Notes: generated by a model from the sequence alone, not told the origin. A DNA stretch of 64,000 nt from Icerya purchasi (GCA_039619475.1 CM077115.1:413486557-413550556), one strand, 5' to 3'; shown: positions 11,998-23,748, counted from the stretch's first letter. Program-made: numbers and translations.

Positions 11998-13138
11998 ATA
12001 ATGTTAATTAATAAAAAGGACGAAGTTTACAATATAAATGAAACAAATAAAAAAATTGAGTAAAAACATTCAAAACTTAGGCTTACAATTCAACATAAAT
12101 AAAACCCAAGCACTACTAATAAATAGAAAACAAGACAGGGAAGAAATGATACATTGCATTGAACAGCACTTATACATAAAGATAAAGATAAAATAAAAAT
12201 AGTAAAAGAAATAAAATACTTGGGAATAATCATACGACACAAATTTAAATTTTGGAAAACACATCGAATTCATAATAGACAAGATTGAAAAAATTTATTT
12301 CAAATTAAGATCACTATATTCAAATATGTTCGGTTTCAAATATAAAGATAGAATAGTGCTCTACAAAGAGCCATTTTTGGATCAATAACAGGATATACTG
12401 CTCTACAGTGTATATGTTCCAGTTTTACGAGAAAAAGACAAGAATAATCTGTTAAAATTACAAAGGAAAATATTAATAGGAACAATCTCTGGTTATTATC
12501 GCACAATATCCTATACTTCAGTCAACATCATAGCAGGAATAATAATAGGTCCTATAGACTTAAAGTTAGAAACTGTAAACCAAATATCAAAACATGGAAA
12601 CAAGAAGAACTAAAATTTTAGACAAAAAAAAGGGTTACGAAAACAAATCAATAAAATTAATTCAAGTAGTATACGACACTCTGGCAACACTCAGGTGTGA
12701 TAAATCAAAAGCTGGAAAAGTAACAACACGGGAAATATAGTAGTTCCAAACTTAGAAGAAAGACTACAAATGAAAAACATTTCTATACCGATTATAACTT
12801 CACTCAATTTTTAACCGGACATGGAAATAATAATGGGGTGTCTATATGAAACGATTTAAAATTGCTGAATCAGACATCTGTATAGACTGTAAAGGGATGA
12901 TTAACATTCGATTTTCGAATGCAATAAGTTTAAAAACGAAAGAGAAAAACGGAAAATAATAAAAAAACCAATAAATACGTAAAAGAAACTTTTTTTTAAT
13001 TTGATCAGCTTTGTCAACCATGTAATGAATAACAAAATAAAACACATCAACAACAAATAATAACTCAGAAACTCTGGTTGAAAAACCGCAAGGTACAGCG
13101 GAGTAAATAAATAAAAAAAAAAAAAAAAAAAAAAAATA
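11998..13138 (+). pseudogene. R1-like retrotransposon fragment (RT C-terminus) with poly(A) tail
   Basis: Starting near 12038 the translation gives NLGLQFNINKTQALLINRK, a later EIKYLGIII block, then LLKLQRKILIGTISGYYRT and VNIIAGIIIGPIDLKLE (about 12450-12560), the hallmark post-RT segment of R1-group elements. Near 12820-12900 LTGHG and FKIAESDICIDC mark the C-terminal zinc knuckle. Many stops and frame changes show long decay. It ends in a run of about 27 A. TACTTGTCTGCAT near 11983 and TACTCGTCTGCAT at 13137-13149 could be the two halves of a target duplication (12 of 13 positions). Confidence 0.75.
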
Positions 13139-13300
13139 CTCGTCTGCATACAAAGCGATATTTGTGCACAACACACATGCGTATCGCTTTATATGCAGAT
13201 GAGGCTGGGTTGTATTGTACAACTAGTATTATTGTTTCTGGGTGAGGTCTCTGGTTGACGAGCCCAAAAAAAAAAATAAAAAAATAAAAAAAAAGCTGGT
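13139..13300 (+). repeat. Composite: 22-bp inverted repeat and a family A-type 3' terminus
   Basis: The arm at about 13141-13162 and the reverse complement of about 13184-13205 match at about 20 of 22 positions around a roughly 21-nt loop. Both arms read as an RT-like IALYADE motif in opposite directions. From 13236 the sequence CTGGGTGAGGTC..GGTTGACGAGCCCA followed by A-rich sequence matches the 3' end of the family A fragment at 60.7 kb. This looks like a very short family A tail next to a shuffled RT scrap. Confidence 0.5.
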
Positions 13301-14107
13301 ATAAAACGTTATTCATAAACGTCTCTAATTGTATTTCTTGTTTTGTCATTTTTGGAAAATCAGAAAACTGAAATTCATCCAACTAAAATAATTGAAAAGC
13401 TAGGCTTGTTTATACCGGTCAGAATGGGGAAGAAGATATATAAAAATCCGAAATAATTAAAATTACAGATAAATTTTTTAACATTTTTCAAACCGAACTA
13501 CTGTTATTCATTATCAGAGAGAACTACTTAATGAAAGAAAAGGAATCGTATAAATAATGAAAAGTTAAAGTTATTTATTTATTTTTTTTTAATTCTCCCC
13601 AATTCCAACAAGTGGATGGGGTAAGTATATTTTATATTATAATGTATATACAGAGGCGAGGTACTAGGATAGGTCCTTGCCTAGTATACTTAAGTTAGAG
13701 GGTGAAAGAGAGGATAAAAAACATAGTTCCCTCAGTCACCAAATGTGAATGTAATAGTGGGTATGCAAAGTATATATATATATAAACAAAAACAAAGAAC
13801 AATTCAATGATACTTTAAAAGAAAAAGAAAAAAAAAATTTAACGGAAGTATAGTTAATATAGATATAAATAAATACATATAGTTCTATATCTAAATATAT
13901 ACACAATCATACACACCCTACCGATAATCTAGTCTAACCAGGAAGTACATGGGAAGCAACGAACACACTCCTCGATTTGGATTAACGTTTGAATTCAGAG
14001 TGAATGGAGTGAACATTTTAAGATTATGTACACTTGAACTTCATGATCATAGCAGACTCCATATACAGCAAAATATTATGTGAATTTGTTTTAGTGATAA
14101 CAAGAGA

Positions 14108-14313
14108 CTAATGAAACATGAGATGATCAATGTCATCAGCTTCACCTGTATTACACAGGGAACACTCTGTCCCCTCGGAAAGTTGGAACCTAAATAAATA
14201 GGATCCAAATTTTCCGTGGCCAAAGAGCACCTGTGAATTGTAAAAAGTGATATTTAACTTCTTTAATTTAAACCGTTCACTAATCAGTGGAAAGAACAAA
14301 TACGTTTTCCTAC
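14108..14313 (-). pseudogene. R1-like ORF2 C-terminus (zinc-knuckle region)
   Basis: Encodes ISERFKLKKLNITFYNSQ, LFGHGKFGSYLFRFQL and CSLCNTGEADDIDHLMFH, the post-RT segment and CCHC-type nucleic-acid-binding knuckle of R1-group elements. The final cysteine is lost before the stop. This half lies downstream (in minus sense) of the inserted Jockey-like sequence; the upstream half is at about 15300-15505. Confidence 0.7.
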
Positions 14314-15298
14314 CAGTTAGGAAATGTATGAAACTTTTGAAAATTTATAAGCTAGGATGTAATCCTAGACTACTTAAATCAACTGATAAATCAAAAAAAC
14401 AAACAAAAAACCCAAAATAATCAAAAATTACAACCAATTGTTACCATTGCAAACATTACTTAACAGCCTTGAGATATCACTAACTAACTAAATTGTGTTT
14501 AATCCGACGATGCTTATATTTAACGTACATCCATGGTTAGTTGCTCGGAATTATAATCGCCTATATTCCGGATAAGCATATTGCTATGGTAGAAACAGCC
14601 ATGAAAGAATTTTTTTGCTGTATTAATTATAAAATCTTTTACAAAAGGAAATTGTAACCAGTCATGCATATTATCTATTTTAGTCCAGCGCGGAACGTTT
14701 AAAATACACCGACAACATCTATTCTGCAGCAACTGAAGTTGATTAAAATCGGAGTTTGAAATCGAGCACCAAACTGGAGCTGAATAAGTCAATATTGGTC
14801 TAATAATACTTTTATAGATAATAAGCTGGTTTGCGGTGTTTAAGTAAGATCTCCGATTGATAATTGGGTACAAAGCTGCAATGGTTCTATTTGTTTTCGC
14901 TTCAGCGTATTTTAAGTGTTCCTTAAAAGATAATCTTTTATCTAGAATTACACCAAGATATCGAACATGATTAGCCCATTTAATCCTGGTGCCATTAATA
15001 ATCAATTGCCTTGGAGGGGTGGGATATCTACGAGTAAAAAGTATTGCTTCTGTTTTAGTTGGATTAATTTCAATTTTCCATTTTTCCAAAAATTTTAAAA
15101 CCCGAAAACTATTCAGCTGTAGACGATTATAAATAGTAGACGTTCTATACGAGCTACAGTATATAGCCGTATCCTCAGCATATAAAGCTAAACTCGTGTG
15201 TTGCAACTTAGGGAGATCGGACAAGTAGACTGAAAAAAGAAAAGGCCCCAGCACACTACCTTGAGGAACTCCTGCGACGGTAGTTTTGGTCATTGATT
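14314..15298 (-). pseudogene. Jockey-like RT fragment inserted in the R1-like element
   Basis: An open frame of 257 codons (14520-15293) begins at VAGVPQGSVLGPFLF and continues through LALYAEDTAIYCSS, a YLGVILDKRLSFKEHLKY block and VWCSISNSDFNQLQLLQNRCCRCILNVP. The motif that should read YADD is YAED: the first catalytic aspartate is replaced by glutamate. The element is 5'-truncated inside RT. R1-like sequence lies on both sides in register, so this copy is younger than the R1-like one. The 3' edge near 14314 is inferred from where R1-like coding resumes; no clear poly(A) or target duplication was found. Confidence 0.75.
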
Positions 15299-15510
15299 TT
15301 AAGAATTTAATGTTTAATAATTTAGAGACATCTCTTTGGAGTCTATATTCACATATTATAGAACTGCCAATGATAAAGAAAAATTACATTGGCAGCCGAA
15401 ATGGGACACTTGCTGTATAAGGAGGCAATATTAAGTAGAAATTTACGCTGATGTTTGTTAACATCAGCGATCGATCTCTTATCAACATAAATTCCCTAGC
15501 CTACATATAT

Positions 15511-16539
15511 ATTAAGAAAAAAAGAAAAAATAAGGGGCATGCTCAATAGTCGACATGGCCGGCATGCGGGTTAAGACCTGTATTTGATATTAATACCGAC
15601 TATTAGGAATTTCCATCTTTTTTAAAAATATACAATTTAATTCAGTTTAATGTCTGAATCTTTTTCTCGCAGGAAAATCTTATCTATCCTCTCTTGGGTC
15701 TGCCCGGATTTCGTAAGCGTGCAAATAAATGGGGAAAGTGAACTTCAATTAAATACGAAATAGGCGCGCATTATAACGAACTACCGAACCGGAAAATAAG
15801 TAAATACAGCTGGAAAACGTAATGTTCAAAGAAATACACGTTTCATCATCTGCTAAAAGCTAATTCAGAGAGTGGAATTCTTTAAGCAACATAATAATGG
15901 CAAAATTAAGCAAAAATTTTTTTTTTCTTTTCTTTGTTTTTCTTTCCTTTTTTTTTTTTTTTTTAGCGTCGATATTTGATAATATGGTTTTTCTATTCAT
16001 CCGAGCCGATAATAAAAAGACACAGTACTAATCGAGACATGGAAACTCCATTTGTAGTGGCTGGAAATAAATTACCGAGAGTTGAGGCGGACGTGTCCAA
16101 TTTTTCGTCTTGCAGCTAATTAATCGAGCGCGTTTTATCTAGTATATCGACAAAGTCGAAGTTACAAAGAGAAACAGCTCTACTTTTCATTAGTGCATGG
16201 GAGTACATTTCCATCAAAGCTAAATTCTTCTTCCAAAGTGATTAATAAAATTATATTTCCATTTCCCGCGGAAACCCTTTGTCGGCTATCTGCACAACGT
16301 GTTCATCGACCGAGTTGCCCGACTTTATCCGATTAATACTTGCCCCTTAAGAACTTATGGTGTGGCCTCTTTTCGTCGCAGCTCGTCTGTCTCGTCCTCC
16401 TCTTTGGCAGCTCTAGTCGCGCAAAGGAATTAATCGAAACCAGCCTGCACTCGGTTTTGTCTTGCAAGACCATATTTCGACCATCGATATGACAAACATC
16501 CACCCTTAGCCATGCATACAATTTTGCCCCTTACTTGTA
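15511..16539. other. Unassigned intergenic sequence
   Basis: No gene or element was recognised. T-rich runs occur near 15918-15964. The block ends at an (ATT)n microsatellite that borders the CR1-like element. Confidence 0.45.
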
Positions 16540-16834
16540 CTATTATTATTATTATTATTATTATTCGTTATTGTTATTATTATTGTTATTGTGATCGGTT
16601 GTGTTTTGTGTTACTCTTGGTTTGGCACGAAGTTATTACATGCATGGCGGTTTTTAATTAATTAAATCAAGTTTTAACGAATTTATTTCTGTTAATTCTT
16701 TTAAGAGTTTTTACTGAATCGTAATTGTTAAAACGGTTTCCCAGTTATAACGTTTTAAAATTGTATCAATATAGCCGCGTTCAATTTAGTCATTTCATTT
16801 AGTTCATCTTATTTAGTTCATTTACTCTGTTAAC

Positions 16835-17736
16835 ATGATTAAATGTAAAAAGTGTAATAAAGCTATTCTTGCCGGCGAAGATTATGCAGCTTGCTCGATC
16901 TGTTTAGGACAATTACACTTTCCCTGCAGTGGAATGCAAGCTGGAACCTGGCTGCAAATGGGCAATCCAAAAAGGGCAACCTGGAAATGTGTTTCTTGCC
17001 GTGGAGATACACGAAAAAAGGCTCCAGATTCACAAAATATAAGTTTGGTAGCCGCGGGGATGGATTCTACTGAGTTGCTTACAAGTACAGTAAAAAATGA
17101 AATTAGCACTTTGCGCGAGCTGATGATGTCGCTTTTCGATGAAATGTGAGCATCAATCGCTAGCGTTACTACTAAACTAAACAGTAGCCTAGACTTAATT
17201 TCTAAACTTCAGGAAGGACAGCAAAACATAAATTTAAACACCCGATTGTGTAATATTGAACAATGCACAAAACGGAATAATGTTATATTAAATAATATTC
17301 CGACTACTCCAAACGAGAATGTTTACGATATTGTCAGTAAAGTGGGAGAAGCAGTTGGAGTCCCAGTCACTGGAAATGATATAGACGTATGCCACCGTCT
17401 TAGAAAAACAGATCACCAACAACATCCAGCCGTTGTAGTTAAATTTTGTAGACGTGCTTTAAAATCTGAACTACAAAAAAGTTCCGTTCCACTAAGCCTA
17501 CACTGGCAACTATAGGTTTCTCGGGTAAAATCGCGGAACGCCGTTTCTACGTCAATGAACATTTGACTCCCGAAAACTCAAATTTATTCCAAGCTGCTCG
17601 TGGTCTACATGGAAAAGACTGGAAGTTCGTTTGGATCCGCGAGGGAAAGATTCTTGCCCGGAAGGACGAGGGTACTCCTATTATCCGGATCCACTCCACT
17701 GAACAAATCTCAGGACTTAAAATATCCTCTGTTTGA
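16835..17736 (+). pseudogene. CR1-like ORF1: PHD finger, coiled region, RRM-like domain
   Basis: The ATG at 16835 opens a protein with a C4HC3 PHD-type finger: C4, C7, C20, C23, H28, C31, C52, C55. A TGA at 17147-17149 interrupts it, but the same frame continues (SVTTKLNSSLDLISKLQEG) into CNIEQCTKRNNVILNNIP, VYDIVSKVGEAVGVPV and ICHRL-like DVCHRLRK, the RRM-like core of CR1/L1-type ORF1 proteins. A frameshift near 17490 shifts to the frame encoding ERRFYVNEHLTPENSNLF and WKFVWIREGKILARK, ending at TGA 17734-17736. ORF1 proteins bind element RNA and form the retrotransposition RNP; the PHD finger may contact histone tails or mediate oligomerisation (inference). Two lesions make it a pseudogene. 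Confidence 0.8.
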
Positions 17737-19104
17737 CTATGGTCAAATTTCTATGATGGTAAGTGGTTGATTTCTTCTAATTATTTCTTGTTTTACTTTC
17801 TACTAGAAAGTGTATATTGGTTTTATACATGTATTTCGGGGAAGATAACTTTTATTTTTATTATATTACTGTTACACTTAACCAATAACTTTAATAGTTC
17901 GTACTTAAGATATATTACTATTGCTATTACTATTTTAGAATACTTAATTCATGTTAAATTTAACTGTAATAAAAGAGTTTTCACTGTTTACTTCGCGGTA
18001 ACTAAGATAGCTCTTACTTTACCGTTATTTTTAATATTATACTTTAATATAGTTTCCACTAATTTACCTTATTATTGTTAGAAACATTTTGTTTTTTCAT
18101 TATACTTTGTTTTTAACATTAATCATAGAAAAAATAACAATACGTATAAAATTCGTTTTACTTTGCCTTTTTAGTTCATTTTCTAGTAAACTGTACATAG
18201 GCATCCCAATTTTGTTGCAAATATTGCCTACATATATTCTAATTTCAAATTGTCTTTCTGTTCAATTTTATAACTTAATCAGTCAGTTTAAATTTCATTT
18301 TTCAACCTTCATAATTTTAAAATCTATTATTTAAAGCAATACAGAGTGAAATAAATAAACAAACAAAATACGACATATGTATCATTCTACTTATTTAATG
18401 AACTAATTTAACTTTAACTTTATACTCTTAAGTAATTGCTTACAACATACAACTACTTTTTAATATGTTATTAATGCGAAGTCTTAAAGATTTAATTATT
18501 TACAGTTTTCTTTATTATTTTTTGACAAATTCATTGGTTTCGTTTTAATTTACTATTTAGAAAGATATGTAAATATAAAAATGTTCCTAATTTATTCTTC
18601 AATTAGTTCAGTTAAGATAGAATAGAGTTTTCCTTCAAAGCAAGTGGGCATCCATTTCTTTTATACATGTTTGAACGCTGTTAATTATAAGTTCATATGC
18701 ACAGCTTAATCATTCACGATTTCTTTTTTTCTTTCTTGTCCATCTAAAGTTACACTATATATACTTTCGGTAAATTCGAATTTAAAATTTTACATTAAAC
18801 CGTTGGTACTTTTAAAATTTTATATTTTGTATTTACTTTTTACATATCATACGTTACATCTTTTTTACCTTTTCGTCATTTGTTTCATAATTATCAACTT
18901 CATAGAATTTTGTTATTTTAACTTTAATTCAATTTTAAATGCCAGTAGACGCTTTAAATGATACAGCACACTTAGTGAACTATACCTATTTCACATATTT
19001 TTATTTTTTCCTACTTCTTTCGTAATATTAACTGTTCTATTTTATAATTTGTTTTAGTTGCAAACTAATAATAACTCGAAAAACCTTATAAATATACAAA
19101 TAAT
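17737..19104 (+). other. T-rich spacer between CR1-like ORF1 and ORF2
   Basis: Very T-rich on the plus strand. Open frames at 17767-18081 and 18089-18334 encode low-complexity Phe/Ile/Leu/Tyr-rich peptides with no recognised family and are most likely compositional by-products. Nothing else was seen. Confidence 0.5.
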
Positions 19105-22100
19105 CCTTAACTCCGATTTCAATTACTAATTCATTAAAATTATTCACATTAAATATTAATAGTTTACGAAACAAATTTGACGAGTTTCTAATATTTCTAA
19201 ATGAACGAGATTTTGCGTACGACATTATCACATTGACAGAGACATGGTTATATGATGAGGAATTGACCCGATACTCCATCCCAGGTTTCACTTCAGTGGG
19301 ACAATGTCGACAGGGTAAGAGGTTGGGTGGGGTTATAATATTTGTCAAATTAGGTATACCATTCGATATTGTTAATTTCTCTATCTCGTCTGCAAATGTT
19401 GTGGGAATAAAGATAAAACTAACGAATAACAAACTCATAACATTTTTCGGTATATACCGTTTCTGTTCTCCAAATTATAATGATTTCTTACAGGACTTGC
19501 AATATATCATTGGCACCTCATCGCCTATATGTATCATAACGGGCGATATGAACATAAATCTTTTAGACGAGACTAAATCATCTGATTATTTAAACTTACT
19601 CTATTCTCTTGGTTTCTCGAGTATTATTAAAGAGCCGACCTACACACGGTGTCGACTGAATTACACATCTTGTATAGATCACTTGTTTATTAGAAATATA
19701 GATAATAATTTATTCAGTCCAAACATTAATCATGAGATTCTTAACATTAGTTTCTCTGATCATTGTGCCATTACTGCAGATGTAAAAACAGACTTTACAT
19801 ATCAAACATATTCGTCAAAACAAAAATACTTTTTTGATAAATCGCTTTTCACTAAAAATCTTAGCAACTACTCGCTCAATGAACTATATCAAAGTGATCT
19901 TTCTATTGATGAAAAATTTAATTTATTACTAACTATACTCAAAGAATGTTTGAACAGTGCAGCAGTACTTCAACCCAATAAAAGAGGTTTCCACAAAAGG
20001 TCTCACTGGATCACTGATGAAGTAGTAACACTTACACAAAAGAAAAATCAACTTTACAAATTATCCAAGTCATCATCAACAAATTCCACACTTCTAGCTC
20101 AATTTAAAAAAGTCTCTAAAGAAGTTCAAAAGCAGGCCAGGAAAGCAAAGATGGATTATTATAGTAAATTATTACAAAACTGTGGTTTTGACCAAAAAAG
20201 ATACTGGTCGGTCATCAAAAACGTTTTAGGAAACTCAGACCATACAATTAAAGAAATCTCCATAAACGGTTCTAAAATCAATGTAGTTGGTAATGAAAAA
20301 TTAGTATCAAATGGTTTCAATAACTATTTCTCTGACGCAGTTAAGAATTTACGAAAAAATAACAATGTGATTCATACATACACTTCCAAAGGGGTACCTA
20401 ATTTAAAGTCATTTGGGTTCTATGATTTACTTCCCGATGAAATAAAGTCTGGAATTCTTTCCCTGCCAAACAAATTTTCTTTCGGATCAGACGGAATTTC
20501 TATTATTCTAATAAAAGAAAACATTAATTTCTTTATTAGACCTTTAACATATTTATTTAACCAATCCATTAAAGAAGAAACATTCCCAGAAGTATTAAAA
20601 TTAGGTATCATAACTTCTATTCACAAATCTGGAGACAAAGCTGATCTTTCAAACTATAGGCCCATCTGTATTCTCCCCACCATTTCAAAAATATTTGAAA
20701 AGTGCATAAAACGCCGAATGCTTGCTTTTCTACAATCGAATGAATTTTTCAGCGTGAATCAATACGGTTTTATGCCTGGAAGAAGTACGAATGATGCAAT
20801 TTTTGATCATTGCTCGCTAATAGCCAAAAATTTAGAATCAGGGCGATCTGTAGCGGCAGTCTATCTAGATCTTAAAAAGGCCTTTGATGTCGTTGACCAC
20901 AACATATTATTACACAAATTGCATCATTGTGGTTTCCGTGGCATTATACATAACTGGTTTAAGTCATACCTAACCAAAAGGTTGTACACTACAAAAATTA
21001 ATAGTGTACTCAGTGACAACATTGTAAATCAGTATGGAGTACCTCAAGGAAGTATTCTACGACCACTTCTATTCTTAATTTATATTAGCGACTTATGCAA
21101 CCTAGATATAAACGGTAAAATATTTTGTTACGCAGATGACACTGCTCTCCTTATAAGTGCTCGGGAAAGTAGTGTTCTACAACACCTAATACAAACAGAT
21201 CTGACAAAAATTAAAAATTGGTTGGCTGAAAATTTTGTTACAGTTAATTTAAATAAAACAAAATTTATGATATATAGTAATTTACCCTAGACCCGTTGGG
21301 ATAATATAACAATCTATTGGGACAATAACAACATATTAGAAAAAGTGTACAATATTAAATATCTTGGAATGTTTTTAGATTGTAAGCTACTCTGGGATAA
21401 ACACATCCAATATCTTGCATCTAAACTACGGAGGTTAAACTTTTTATTCTATCACCTTAGTCATCATTTCAATATCAAGCATCTCCGTCGAATATATCTA
21501 GCACTATACCAGCCAGTTCTCACATACGGCATCATGCACTGGGGCCATGCCTCTGCCAGGCCCGTGCCCAGAATTTTGGAAAGGGGGGGTTTTGAAAATT
21601 TTCTTTGCATATTTATTTTATAATACATTTTTCACTAATATTCGTACTATTAATAATTTCCATCATTTTGATTTATATATTAATAATTTACATAAATGAA
21701 TTACCCCTTATATGAACATCAATAAAAATTACATATGTTATTAATTATACTCGTAATAAAAATTTTTTTGCATAACATATTAATGAAGTACCTAAAAATA
21801 TGGAGCATATTTTTTCTTTTTTCTTTTAAAAGTAGGTAAAAACACCCTAAAAAATCATCAATATTTATTTTAAATTTGTGTTTTTTTTCAGATTTTTTTG
21901 TATTTATAATAACTATTTCAGTTCTCATGGGGGGGGGGTAACCCCCCATGGATACGGCCTTGGCCTCTGCTTATTACTTACGACAGATAACACAATTGCA
22001 AAAACGAATATTAACCTTATGTAGCAATCGTGGAGACATACCAAATAATAATGGACTGTTAACAGTAAGCAACTTATATGAAATACATCTCCTTCTATTT

Positions 22101-22358
22101 ATTTTAAAGAACAAATCAAAATTTAACATATCCATGAAACCTGGAATAACAAGACAATCTAAACAAGAAATAGCTAAGATATCACGAACTAATAAACACC
22201 ATGTACGTCAACAGGCCTTTTATATGGGTTTCAAACTGTTTAATTCTTTGCCTGTAGCTATAGAAATGCAACTCCAAACTGGGGAACCACCACTAAGAAA
22301 TTATAAATACAGGCGAAAGTATCTCATTAATTACTTTAGCAAAAACGTGACTCATTGA
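19105..22358 (+). pseudogene. CR1-like ORF2 (APE endonuclease and RT), split by a MITE
   Basis: The frame is open from about 19105, without an ATG before NINSLRNKFDEFLIFL. APE motifs: LTETWLYDEEL, GDMNINLLD, SCIDHLFIR and FSDHCAI. RT motifs: YRPICILPTISKIFEK, YGFMPGRSTNDAI, VYLDLKKAFDVVDH, YGVPQGSIL, CYADDTALLIS and YNIKYLGMFLDCKL. A TAG at 21288-21290 interrupts the frame, which continues unchanged. At 21557 the codons for HWGHASA are cut by a 406-bp MITE; coding resumes at 21971 with YYLRQITQLQKRILTLCS and ends at 22358. RPLLF replaces the common GPLLF after PQGSI. APE nicks the target and RT copies the RNA from the nick; no RNase H domain, as usual for this group. Confidence 0.85.
21549..21970. 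mobile_element. hAT-type MITE with 8-bp target-site duplication
   Basis: GCCTCTGC at 21549-21556 is repeated at 21963-21970. Between them, 21557-21962 starts CAGGCCCGTGCCCAG and ends (reverse complement) CAAGGCCGTATCCATGG, imperfect terminal inverted repeats followed by G-runs. An 8-bp target duplication and CARGSCCGTRYCCA-like ends fit the hAT superfamily. The 406-bp AT-rich interior codes for nothing recognisable, so it is non-autonomous. Removing the element and one duplicate rejoins the CR1-like RT reading frame exactly. Confidence 0.88.
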
Positions 22359-23433
22359 AGACATACTCCATCTATTTATACGAACTTGGCATATTTTATA
22401 AATTCTATTCAATCTGCAAATCGACCTTTTAAATTTACGCTGCATAATCCCCAGTCATCTTAAGACTAAATTCATAACATTTTAATACTATCCTTTTAAG
22501 ATACACCTAAAAGGATATTCATCTTATATCTTTACAGCCACTTTTTTACACCAACGTTACTAATTTACTTATTACCTATATTTTATTTTTTCATTTATCT
22601 CCCTATTTCAGTACATAACTTATGTTATCTTCACTGAAATGTTTTATACTATTGTTACTAAGTTACTTATTACCTATATTTTCTTTATTTTTTTTTTTTT
22701 TTTATTTATCTATCTTTTAAATTTTTAATTATTTTAGTACATAACTTATGTTATCTTCACCGAAATGCACTTGAGAGCAGATTATATTATTATATGTACA
22801 TACAAATGGAATAAGTGTGGTAAATTTGAATTCAGTATATATGTGGATATATCTGTTTTCTGTGTGAGTGTAAAATTGTGTATATTACTGAGGGAGTAGA
22901 TGTATTTGGTGCAGCTAATGGGTTTGTTGTACACATCATTGTATGTGTTATACAGGATATTTAAGCTGACTTGTGAGTATGGTTGTTGCAAAACTGGGTG
23001 TAGATGAAAGGGTAGATGTTAGCATTTGAGACTATTTAATGTACATAATTATTTTAAGTATTGGTTTGTACTATTAGCATCGATTTTTAAAATCACTTAT
23101 AAAGTAAAATGTTAATTACTGAAATTTCCATTATCAGGGCGTAGTACTCATATGTATTCATACTGCACAACACATTTACCTCATCTTGTTTTGATTTTGT
23201 TTTCCTATTACAGTTCGTTGTAAATGATATAATATCTTTATTTTTATTTCATTTTTGTTTTTTTGTTCTGTTTTTTATATTATTATTTTATTTTATTTTA
23301 TTTTATGTTATATTTTTTTTTAAAAACCTTTTTCTATTATTTTTCTTGTTAAATTTTGCTATTACTTTATACCTACAACCACAATAATGCATCCGTATCT
23401 TTTGTTATCGTAAAGACTTAATTTTTGTTTTGA
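22359..23433 (+). other. 3' UTR of the CR1-like element
   Basis: AT-rich and non-coding. A block of about 80 nt ending ACATAACTTATGTTATCTTCAC.. with the preceding TACCTATATTTT segment is repeated (about 22565-22645 and 22650-22765). No other feature was seen. Confidence 0.55.
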
Positions 23434-23498
23434 CCACTACTCGCGTAATATTGCGCATAAGTGGCTTTTCTCTGTAATGATAATAATAATAATAATAA
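23434..23498 (+). other. Terminal hairpin and (ATA)n tail of the CR1-like element
   Basis: CCACTACTCGCGTAAT at 23434 pairs with ATTGCGCATAAGTGG ending at 23464: an imperfect stem with CCACT/AGTGG at its base and CGC pairs around an AT-rich tip. It is followed by an (ATA)n tail. CR1-type RTs commonly recognise a 3' structure plus short tandem tail rather than poly(A). Confidence 0.65.
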
Positions 23499-23513
23499 AG
23501 TGTTATTTGATTT

Positions 23514-23514
23514 G

Positions 23515-23546
<32 letters not shown>
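23514..23546. repeat. (ATT)n microsatellite, right flank of the CR1-like element
   Basis: Uninterrupted ATT repeat of about 11 units; a counterpart at 16540-16565 lies at the left boundary of the element. Confidence 0.9.
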
Positions 23547-23676
23547 GTACTTTCAGTTTGCCCTATGCATACGTGCTTGTTGGCTGGCTGTATTGTAAAA
23601 TAAGTGTGTTCACTGTAGCAGACTTTTTTTTTTATTTTTATTTGTGCAAGTGAATTTTTTTAAAGAGTATCAATGT

Positions 23677-23748
23677 CCGCCAGCGCGAACCGAACCCGGT
23701 ACTACGTGAACGAAACACAATTAACTAATCAACTGCGTCACGCTAGTT
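23677..23748 (-). repeat. tRNA-like (possible SINE head or tRNA pseudogene)
   Basis: The minus strand reads TGACGCAGTTGATTAG (box A-like) and, 30-40 nt later, GGGTTCGGTTC (box B-like). No full cloverleaf could be built by eye, and the variable spacing suggests a tRNA-derived repeat rather than a functional tRNA. Confidence 0.4.

Larger units (their letters stand above)
13577..15510 (-). mobile_element. R1-like retrotransposon fragment split by a Jockey-like insertion
   Basis: The minus-strand R1-like sequence reads KHQRKFLLNIASLY and CEYRLQRDVSKLL at about 15300-15505, then is interrupted, and resumes at about 14313 with TGRKTYLFFPLISERFKL and FGHGKFGSYLFRFQL (14108-14313). These blocks align in order with the uninterrupted R1-like ORF at 47-49 kb (NSYQRRFLLNIASLY, SEYRIRKDV, TGRKTYYFLPSISDRLRM, SGHGKFCAYLYRFRL). 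A T-run at about 13577-13590 would be the poly(A) end, with a 3' UTR of about 500 bp. It is a non-functional remnant. Confidence 0.75.
16540..23548 (+). mobile_element. Near-complete CR1-like non-LTR retrotransposon (family C)
   Basis: Contains a short 5' leader, ORF1 (PHD finger and RRM-like region), a roughly 1.4-kb T-rich spacer, ORF2 (APE-RT), a roughly 1.1-kb 3' UTR, a terminal hairpin (23434-23464) and a short (ATA)n tail (about 23476-23498) instead of poly(A). (ATT)n microsatellites lie on both sides (16540-16590 and 23514-23546), suggesting insertion into a pre-existing ATT repeat. ORF1 and ORF2 carry a few nonsense or frameshift lesions. The element is split by a hAT-type MITE. CR1/Kiri-type assignment rests on ORF1 architecture and RT motifs. 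Confidence 0.8.

Noticed and set aside
17767..18334. Hydrophobic open frames between CR1-like ORF1 and ORF2 that look like membrane proteins
   Set aside because: T-rich composition alone gives Phe/Ile/Leu/Tyr-rich peptides; they lie in the element's spacer.
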